A stretch of 5,514 nucleotides of DNA from a bacterium (GTDB lineage: Bacteria; Elusimicrobiota; Elusimicrobia; Elusimicrobiales; UBA9959). The first letter of the stretch is position 1. Every line of letters begins with the position of its first letter. The notes under the pieces are model-generated. The model worked only from the letters and a program-made list of their open reading frames with translations, had not been told where the DNA came from and did no database searches. The position numbers and the translations under genes are program-made. This document shows positions 1 to 4,768 of this stretch, in pieces. The stretch is taken from NCBI GenBank assembly GCA_021812825.1, contig JAKAMO010000151.1, positions 1 through 5,514 of the forward strand, given 5' to 3'.

Positions 1-767
1 GCATCTTCTTCGTGGCCGAGGGCTATCGCTACGACGCTATCCGTGACGAGCTGGTGGACAACCTCAGCGTGTTCGCCCCCAACAGGACATTCCTGGCCAC
101 TGACCCGAACGACAAGCATACCATGATCACCGGCGTGCTGAAGGACGGCGGCGCTCTCGGCAGCGGCCTCACCGCGCAGGACATGTTCAACGCCGTCTCC
201 CGGCTGCAGATAAAGGACCCCACAATCGCCGGCGGCGCCAATACTTCCGCCGGCAACCTGGAGTACCTGAACCCTGTGACCCACGCCTACGTGGCCATGG
301 ACAACGCCGGCACCAGCGCCACCAACGTGGACTGGGGCATGCGGCTGACCCAGACCGTCAACAGCGGCAAAGGCTATACCTTCGACTCGGGCTCCGGCGG
401 GCCGCTGGCCCAGTTCCAGGCCGACCCGTATTACATCGGCAACAACCCGTCCAACTTCATGATGTGGTACGCCCGAGAGAACTACGTGATAGGCAACGGC
501 GGCGGCCTCAAGACCGCGAACGATATAACCAACTCCTCGCAGGACCCCTTCACGCTGCTCAAGAGCCTGGCGGCCGAGACCGTGGTCTATGTGAAGCAGT
601 CCAACACCGCGCTCGCTTCGGCTCTGACGGATAACACGGCAGCCAAGAGCGCCGTGAGCGGCCTTGACCATCTGAGCAGCCGGAACATAGACGTGGTCTT
701 CATACCCGACCTGATGGTCGCCGCGGTGCAGCGCATGCTGCCCGCCGTCACGAATCTGGGGAAATGA
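1..767 (+). CDS. 3' part of an unrecognised, probably exported protein (5' end outside window)
   Basis: I do not recognise this protein. The open frame runs from the left edge (codons from position 3, reading I-F-F before the GTG at 12) with no stop, so GTG 12 is probably an internal valine and the gene continues upstream. About 254 residues are visible, ending at TGA 765-767. They contain no cysteine and are rich in Asn, Gly, Ser, Thr and Ala, with Gly-rich turns such as SGSGG and GNGGG. A stretch near the end, DVVFIPDLMVAAVQRML, is the most hydrophobic part but is too short and polar to be a clear membrane helix. The C-terminus (VTNLGK) lacks the terminal aromatic residue of an outer-membrane barrel. 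Composition and the two exported proteins downstream suggest a periplasmic or extracellular protein. The next gene starts 13 nt later, so it probably shares an operon. The reading frame is confident; the function is unknown. Confidence 0.75.
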   Translation, partial: IFFVAEGYRYDAIRDELVDNLSVFAPNRTFLATDPNDKHTMITGVLKDGGALGSGLTAQDMFNAVSRLQIKDPTIAGGANTSAGNLEYLNPVTHAYVAMDNAGTSATNVDWGMRLTQTVNSGKGYTFDSGSGGPLAQFQADPYYIGNNPSNFMMWYARENYVIGNGGGLKTANDITNSSQDPFTLLKSLAAETVVYVKQSNTALASALTDNTAAKSAVSGLDHLSSRNIDVVFIPDLMVAAVQRMLPAVTNLGK

Positions 768-769
768 TA

Positions 770-776
770 GGGGAGA
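770..776 (+). promoter_or_regulatory. Shine-Dalgarno site that sets the start of the 250-aa barrel gene
   Basis: GGGGAGA lies just after the TGA of the upstream gene. It has a normal spacing of about 4-5 nt to ATG 781 but only about 1-2 nt to the in-frame TTG at 778. This favours ATG 781. Confidence 0.7.
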
Positions 777-780
777 ATTG

Positions 781-1533
781 ATGAAGAGAACCATACTGAT
801 CCTCCTGGGGCTTTTTCTCATAAAGAGCTCCGCCTTCGCCGCCATAGACTGGGAGTCGAAGGGAATGCAGATAGCCGGCGAAATACTCGCCAACCCCGCG
901 GGGTTCTTCTACGACTTCCAGCAGGACCTGGAAGGGACCACCCCGCTGCCGCCTGGAAAGAGCTTCGGCATACAGACGGGCCTGTTCCCGACCACGATAC
1001 CGATGACCTACACCAACGTGTCCGCCAAGCTGCGCCTGCACGCCGAGGGCCGCATAGCCCCGGGCGTGCCGCAGCTGGACCTGATAGGCGGCTACTGGGA
1101 CATGCTGGCGGCCAAGCTGGCCACCAAGAATTCCGACACCATCGATGACGCGAAGTTCGGCGGCTACTACGCGGGCGGCATACTGAGCACCTCGGTGAGC
1201 CCGCGCGTGCGCACCTTCTGGGGCTACAAGCGCAGCGTGCTCAGCGCGAAGGCCAAGTTCCTTCCCAACAGCCGGGGCAAGTATCCGGAACTGCTGGGTA
1301 CCCCGGTCAAGGACTTCGACACCGGCTTCAAGGACGACTTCTTCATAGCCGGCATCGAGACCCCCAAGGGGATAGGTAAGCTCTGGAGCATACAGCTCAA
1401 CTACGGCATCAAGACCAAGATCTTCTCCAGCAAGGTCAGCTGGTACGGCAAGCTGTTCGAGCTGGGCTTGAACATCTACCCGGAGGGCGTGCTGGTGTTC
1501 CACCCCGTCTGGAACTTCCACCTTAACTTTTAA
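781..1533 (+). CDS. Putative outer-membrane beta-barrel protein, 250 aa
   Basis: This is an exported protein, probably a small outer-membrane beta-barrel of unknown function. Residues 1-20 form a Sec signal peptide: KR, then a Leu/Ile core, then a likely SPase I cut after SSAFA. The mature part has no cysteine and alternates polar and hydrophobic residues in short strands, for example around SAKLRLHAEGRI, SIQLNYGIKTKI and KLFELGLNIYPEG. It ends HPVWNFHLNF. A terminal Phe with alternating hydrophobic residues is the typical signal read by the BAM assembly machinery. No named family is recognised. ATG 781 is preferred to the in-frame TTG 778 because of the Shine-Dalgarno spacing. The gene sits between the unknown upstream gene (13-nt gap) and a second barrel gene (9-nt gap), so all three are probably cotranscribed. 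Isoleucine is ATA in 13 of 19 cases. Export is confident; the barrel is likely; the role is not known. Confidence 0.8.
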   Translation: MKRTILILLGLFLIKSSAFAAIDWESKGMQIAGEILANPAGFFYDFQQDLEGTTPLPPGKSFGIQTGLFPTTIPMTYTNVSAKLRLHAEGRIAPGVPQLDLIGGYWDMLAAKLATKNSDTIDDAKFGGYYAGGILSTSVSPRVRTFWGYKRSVLSAKAKFLPNSRGKYPELLGTPVKDFDTGFKDDFFIAGIETPKGIGKLWSIQLNYGIKTKIFSSKVSWYGKLFELGLNIYPEGVLVFHPVWNFHLNF

Positions 1534-1537
1534 GGAC
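1532..1537 (+). promoter_or_regulatory. Shine-Dalgarno overlapping the upstream stop codon
   Basis: The AAGGAC run shares bases with the TAA stop at 1531-1533. It lies about 6 nt before ATG 1543, a normal spacing. This packing suggests that the two barrel genes are translationally coupled. Confidence 0.65.
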
Positions 1538-1542
1538 CGAAA

Positions 1543-2745
1543 ATGAAAAAGACGATATTAAGCGCATTCATAGCGGCGGCGATGGCCGGCAGCGCCTGCG
1601 CCACCGTGGCCGAGGATTCCAAGATCTTCACGCCGTACTTCGACATGACGCTTTCCGAGGCGGCTTTCCTGCCTTCGGAGGGCAACATCTTCAGCGGCGG
1701 CAACATCAATACCCAGGTCGGCCTGCTGTCGAAGATCACGCGGAAGGACCACCTGTTCGGCCTGTACACGTTCAACTACGCCGGCCAGGGCTTCGCGCCG
1801 CAGGACTCCAAGCAGTTCACGGACCGCTCGATGTCGCACGGCTTCAACTTCGAGTACCGCAGGAGCCTGACCGACAGCCTCAGGGTGCGGCCCGGCATAG
1901 CCTTCAGCAAGGAATACCGCCGCACCGGCGCCAACGAGGCGTGGGACAACGGCCTCTACAACATGAACTCCTCGGGCGGCCAGCTGGCGCTGGACTACTC
2001 CTTCGATATGGAGAGGAACGGCTACGTCACGATGCAGTACCTGTTCAGGAACGTCAAATTCCCCAACTACACGGACCTGCTGCGCGAGTTCCAGAACGCC
2101 GGTAACACCGCCGAGACCTCGGGCGGACTGCAGGACCAGACTATGGGCCAGGTCAGCCTGCGCCCCAACTGGAACAAGTTCTTCGGCGGCGTGACCTACA
2201 CGGTCCAGAACTACAAGAACCAGAAGGTCGTGGCCGATACAGGCGTGTACGGCGATACCAAGCAGAAGGACACCGACACCGCGTTCGACTTCGGCTTCCA
2301 CCACAGCCTGTGGATACTGGAAATGTACCCGATGGTGTCCTACACGATGCACAAGTCCAACCAGAACTTCATGAAATATAAGTTCCTGGGCGACACGGCC
2401 CCCGAATTCGGCAAGGACTACTACAGCTTCAAGGAGTTCGCCCTCAGCGTGCCGCTGGACCTGAACATCACCAGCAAGTGGGCCATCGGCGGCGCCTTCA
2501 ACATACAGCGCCGCGCCTACGACAGCCGCTACGCCCGCAACGAGACCAACGACTTCACCACGGCGAAGCAGGTGAACACGATGACCACGCTGACCGGCTC
2601 CATCCGCAAGCGTATCAACGAGGTGGCTATGGTCAGGCTGTTCGGCTCCGTTATAGTGGCGAGCTCGAACAACAAGTTCGAGAAGTACATGCCGTACAAC
2701 TATACCGGCAACAGCTTCGGCATAGCTTACAACCTGTCGTACTGA
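1543..2745 (+). CDS. Putative outer-membrane beta-barrel protein, 400 aa
   Basis: This is a secreted protein with the look of a medium-sized outer-membrane beta-barrel. Residues 1-20 are a signal peptide (KK, Ala-rich core, likely cut after GSACA). The cysteine at residue 19 is not in a good lipobox, because Gly rather than Leu/Val/Ile sits at -3. The mature protein is a series of amphipathic strands separated by polar Asn/Asp/Gly/Lys loops, for example HGFNFEYRRSLTDSLRVRPG, YVTMQYLFRNVKF, KFFGGVTYTVQNYKN and ALSVPLDLNI. It ends GIAYNLSY, with a terminal aromatic residue suited to BAM recognition. I count at least a dozen candidate strands by eye. I do not recognise a substrate or family, so it could be a porin-like channel or the barrel partner of the two genes upstream. 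It is the last gene of its cluster: a strong hairpin follows its TGA by about 20 nt. Confidence 0.82.
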   Translation: MKKTILSAFIAAAMAGSACATVAEDSKIFTPYFDMTLSEAAFLPSEGNIFSGGNINTQVGLLSKITRKDHLFGLYTFNYAGQGFAPQDSKQFTDRSMSHGFNFEYRRSLTDSLRVRPGIAFSKEYRRTGANEAWDNGLYNMNSSGGQLALDYSFDMERNGYVTMQYLFRNVKFPNYTDLLREFQNAGNTAETSGGLQDQTMGQVSLRPNWNKFFGGVTYTVQNYKNQKVVADTGVYGDTKQKDTDTAFDFGFHHSLWILEMYPMVSYTMHKSNQNFMKYKFLGDTAPEFGKDYYSFKEFALSVPLDLNITSKWAIGGAFNIQRRAYDSRYARNETNDFTTAKQVNTMTTLTGSIRKRINEVAMVRLFGSVIVASSNNKFEKYMPYNYTGNSFGIAYNLSY

Positions 2746-2764
2746 GCGGGGCCGAGGCGCAGGC

Positions 2765-2788
2765 GGGGCCCGGGATACCCCGGGCCCC
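2765..2788 (+). terminator. Strong GC hairpin after the second barrel gene; possible terminator
   Basis: GGGGCCCGGG (2765-2774) pairs perfectly with CCCGGGCCCC (2779-2788) across a four-base loop ATAC, giving a 10-bp all-GC stem 20 nt after the stop at 2745. No real T-run follows (next bases GGCCCTTTAAA), so it is not a classic intrinsic terminator. It may terminate weakly, act with Rho, or protect the mRNA 3' end. A new promoter directly downstream supports a transcription boundary here. Confidence 0.5.
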
Positions 2789-2790
2789 GG

Positions 2791-2802
2791 CCCTTTAAAG
2801 GG
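2791..2802. promoter_or_regulatory. 12-bp perfect palindrome next to the promoter; candidate operator
   Basis: CCCTTTAAAGGG is a perfect palindrome. With flanking CCGG on each side (2787-2790 and 2804-2807) and one unpaired A at 2803, the symmetry extends further. It overlaps the expected -35 position of the promoter whose -10 box is at 2823-2828, where a bound regulator would block RNA polymerase. It could instead be part of the terminator structure. No regulator gene is visible in the window. Confidence 0.3.
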
Positions 2803-2828
2803 ACCGGCGTGCTCCGATTTAATATAAT
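2800..2828 (+). promoter_or_regulatory. Predicted sigma-70-type promoter of the PorV-like cluster
   Basis: A perfect TATAAT -10 box lies at 2823-2828, in a small AT-rich patch (ATTTAATATAAT) within otherwise GC-rich sequence. The best -35 at 17-bp spacing is GGGACC (2800-2805), which matches TTGACA at only three positions (the central GAC), so the promoter may need an activator. Transcription would begin near 2834-2836, leaving a leader of about 27 nt before ATG 2862. Confidence 0.55.
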
Positions 2829-2861
2829 GTGAGGGGGCAGGGAAACCGCGCTCCGGGAATA

Positions 2862-4226
2862 ATGCGACTCTTAAGAATAGGAACGCTGCTGCTGATGGCC
2901 GCGCCCGCCTGCGCGGGAGGCCCGGGCACCACCGCGGCCAATTTCCTGAAGATACCGGTGGGCGCCAGAGAGACGGCGCTCGGAGGGGCCTTCACGGCCG
3001 TGGCGGAGGGCCCGGGCGCGGTCTTCTACAACCCGGCCGGACTCTCGCAGCTCGACGTGATGGAGCTCGGTTACTCCTATAACAACTATTTCTCCGGAAT
3101 TTCCCAGCACACGGCCTCCGCGGCGCTGCCGCGCGGCAGCGGCGCCTGGGGGCTGGGGCTGAACTATTTCCAGGTGGGGGCCTTCGATTCCTACGACGCG
3201 GCGGACAACAGGACCGGCAGCGTGTCCGCTTACGGCGCCGAGGTGGTCCTGGGCTACGGCGGCGCGCTGCGCACCGGCCTGGCCGCCGCTCCCTCGCTGC
3301 GCTACGGCGCGGCCGCCAAGTACTTGCTGGAGAGCCTCGACGACAAGAGCGCCGACGGCGCCGCGCTGGACGCCGGCGTGCTGCTGCAGGCCGGCCTGCC
3401 GGGGCTCGGTTTCGGAGCGGCGGTGCAGAACGCCGCGGCCAGCCGGCTCGACTTCTACGGCTCCGGCGCCAGGCCGGCCCGGACGTTCAAGACCGGCCTT
3501 TCCTACCGCGCCGGCGGCAAGCCGGTGTCGGGGCTGCTCACGGCCGAGCTGGCCTTCCCGGAGGACGGGAAACAGTACTTTTCCGGCGGCGTCGAGGGCA
3601 GGCTTTACGGCGCCGTCTACCTGAGGGCCGGCTACACCGCCTACGGCGACGTCTCCGGCGGGCTCACCTTCGGGGCCGGCATAGACATGCCGGCGCGCCT
3701 GGGCCGCGGAGTGCGCCTCGACTATTCCTTCGGCTCCACCTACGACCTCGGCAATATACACCGGTTCGGCCTGACCTACCGCTTTGACAAGCTGCCCGGC
3801 GGGGCGCTTACCGAGGCCCTTGCCAGCGAGCCGGTCCCGAAGGACCCGGCGGCCGTGCCTCCTTCCAAGCTGGACGACCTTTACGGCTACGACCTGGACA
3901 AGTCCATAGCCGCAGCAGAGGCCCTGGCTGCCGACTGTACACCCAAAATACTGCAGCATTTCTCGTCGCTACTTAACTCGGGCCGCGCCGAATGGAAGAA
4001 GTCCGCCCTGCGCGGCCTGGCGGTATGCGGCGCCCCTGGGGCGGCGGACCTGCTCAAGACCGGTCTGCGCGACCAGAACCCGGGAGTGCGCGCCCAGGCC
4101 GCCGCGGCCCTCGGCGCGAAGGGTGGGGGCGACAGCGTAGCCGTGCTGCAGCAGGCCCTGAAGGACGAGGAGTCCGACGAGGTTAAGGGGGCCATCCTGG
4201 AAGCACTGGGGAAGGCCCAGAGATAA
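2862..4226 (+). CDS. PorV/PorQ (UPF0164)-like outer-membrane protein with C-terminal HEAT repeats
   Basis: This is a predicted outer-membrane beta-barrel of the PorV/PorQ type, 454 aa. In Bacteroidota, PorV is the shuttle that binds C-terminal domains of type IX secretion cargo. Residues 1-18 are a signal peptide (cut after APACA). The family's N-terminal signature follows: ANFLKIPVGARETALGGAFT (26-45), then GAVFYNPAGL (52-61). Gly/Tyr-rich strands continue to a last strand ending TYRF at about 305-308. After a Pro/Ala linker, residues about 340-454 are Ala/Leu helical and end in HEAT-type repeats, such as LRDQNPGVRAQAAAALG and LKDEESDEVKGAILEALG. This tail should lie in the periplasm and could bind partners. 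ATG 2862 is chosen over in-frame GTG 2829 because GTG 2829 directly abuts the -10 box and its extra residues would spoil the signal peptide. The Shine-Dalgarno for 2862 (GGGA, 2855-2858) is close and weak. Family call confident; transport role inferred. Confidence 0.85.
   Translation: MRLLRIGTLLLMAAPACAGGPGTTAANFLKIPVGARETALGGAFTAVAEGPGAVFYNPAGLSQLDVMELGYSYNNYFSGISQHTASAALPRGSGAWGLGLNYFQVGAFDSYDAADNRTGSVSAYGAEVVLGYGGALRTGLAAAPSLRYGAAAKYLLESLDDKSADGAALDAGVLLQAGLPGLGFGAAVQNAAASRLDFYGSGARPARTFKTGLSYRAGGKPVSGLLTAELAFPEDGKQYFSGGVEGRLYGAVYLRAGYTAYGDVSGGLTFGAGIDMPARLGRGVRLDYSFGSTYDLGNIHRFGLTYRFDKLPGGALTEALASEPVPKDPAAVPPSKLDDLYGYDLDKSIAAAEALAADCTPKILQHFSSLLNSGRAEWKKSALRGLAVCGAPGAADLLKTGLRDQNPGVRAQAAAALGAKGGGDSVAVLQQALKDEESDEVKGAILEALGKAQR
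3990..4223 (+). other. HEAT-repeat region at the C-terminus of the PorV-like protein
   Basis: Residues about 377-454 form two or three Ala/Leu-rich helical hairpins with the HEAT pattern L-x-D-x-x-x-x-VR-x-x-AA-x-ALG. The clearest copy is at about residues 397-421; a weaker one, with D-E-V-K in place of the V-R, ends the protein. HEAT/PBS-lyase-like repeats are usually protein-binding scaffolds. Their position after the barrel is unlike canonical PorV. Confidence 0.7.
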
Positions 4227-4227
4227 T

Positions 4228-4752
4228 ATGAGGATACTGCTCATCTCCCTTTTCGCGATCGCGGCGAACCCGGCCGGCGCGGCCATGACCGGCGGGGTCT
4301 TCAGCGTGCCGCTGGTGTCTCCGCTTTCCGGAGGCGGCTCGTCCTCCGGGGGCGCTTACTCTGTATCCTCCAGCGTCGGCGCACCCGCATATTCTTCCTC
4401 GTCCCCGTCCGGCGGTTCCTTCACCCTTTATTCCGGCGGCGGCTCGGCCTTGCTGGTCATAACCGATACAGCCAGGGGTGACCTTGGCGCCGCGCACTGC
4501 TACCCTGTGCCTTTCAAGAGCGCCCTCGGGCATACGAAGATAACCTTCACCGGCCTCACCCGCTCGGCGGTAGTGCGTGTCTACACCGTCAGCGGCGAGC
4601 TGGTGCGCACGCTGGAGAAGAACGATAACGGCGAGACGCTGGACTGGGACCTGCGGAACTCGCGCGGCCAGCAGGTGGCCAGCGGGGTCTACGTCTACGT
4701 GGTGAAGAGCGGCTCGCAGAAGAACAACGGCAAACTGATGGTCATCTGGTAG
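4228..4752 (+). CDS. Small secreted Gly/Ser-rich protein with FlgD-Ig/type IX sorting-like C-terminal domain
   Basis: This 174-aa protein starts one base after the TAA of the PorV-like gene, so it is almost certainly cotranscribed and probably translationally coupled. The nearest purine-rich run, GGGGAAGG (4208-4215), is 12 nt away. Residues 1-18 are a signal peptide (likely cut after NPAGA). Residues about 35-77 are Gly/Ser-rich with two GGxYS/GGSFT-type strands around VGAP, resembling a short motif seen in many secreted proteins (SGGxYxLxxxxGxP...GGxFTL). Residues about 91-174 match the FlgD-Ig/type IX CTD-like pattern: CYPVPFKSALGHTKITF, VRVYTVSGELVRTL, WDLRNSRGQQVASGVYVYVV and GKLMVIW. 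The usual YPNPF opening is here YPVPF, preceded by the only cysteine (C91). In type IX systems such a domain directs export through the PorV pathway and surface attachment. That role is inferred here. There is almost no passenger domain, so it may be a structural or anchor subunit. Confidence 0.85.
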   Translation: MRILLISLFAIAANPAGAAMTGGVFSVPLVSPLSGGGSSSGGAYSVSSSVGAPAYSSSSPSGGSFTLYSGGGSALLVITDTARGDLGAAHCYPVPFKSALGHTKITFTGLTRSAVVRVYTVSGELVRTLEKNDNGETLDWDLRNSRGQQVASGVYVYVVKSGSQKNNGKLMVIW

Positions 4753-4758
4753 GGATAG

Positions 4759-4764
4759 CGGAGA
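4759..4764 (+). promoter_or_regulatory. Shine-Dalgarno of the repeat-containing surface protein
   Basis: CGGAGA lies about 4-5 nt before ATG 4769, inside the 16-nt gap after the previous TAG. It supports this start for a gene whose 3' end lies outside the window. Confidence 0.65.
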
Positions 4765-4768
4765 CAAT

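Noticed and set aside
12..14. GTG 12 as true start of the first gene
   Set aside because: The frame is open to the window edge and the preceding visible codons (I-F-F) continue plausibly. No Shine-Dalgarno can be seen before it.
748..1521. Minus-strand open frame opposite the 250-aa barrel gene
   Set aside because: It covers the gene body, has no recognisable motif or Shine-Dalgarno, and the + frame has a clear signal peptide and terminal-Phe signature.
1543..1602. Lipoprotein signal in the 400-aa barrel (cysteine at residue 19)
   Set aside because: The residues before the cysteine (G-S-A) do not make a good lipobox, and the rest of the protein looks like an integral barrel with a normal SPase I site.
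1558..2352. Minus-strand open frame opposite the 400-aa barrel gene
   Set aside because: Translation is Val/Ala/Arg/His-rich and featureless; explained by stop-poor antisense of GC-rich coding DNA.
2478..2798. Second + frame inside and past the end of the 400-aa barrel gene
   Set aside because: Its translation is Arg/Gln/His-rich low-complexity sequence, and the main frame continues with barrel strands to a terminal Tyr.
2829..2861. GTG 2829 as start of the PorV-like protein
   Set aside because: It directly follows the TATAAT box, so it would lie upstream of the expected transcript start, and it would add 11 charged or polar residues before the signal peptide.
2871..3959. Long open frame on the minus strand (362 codons) opposite the PorV-like gene
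   Set aside because: The + strand frame encodes a recognisable signal peptide and PorV-like signature. The antisense translation is rich in Gly/Arg/Ala/Val without domain logic, as expected from GC-rich codon bias.
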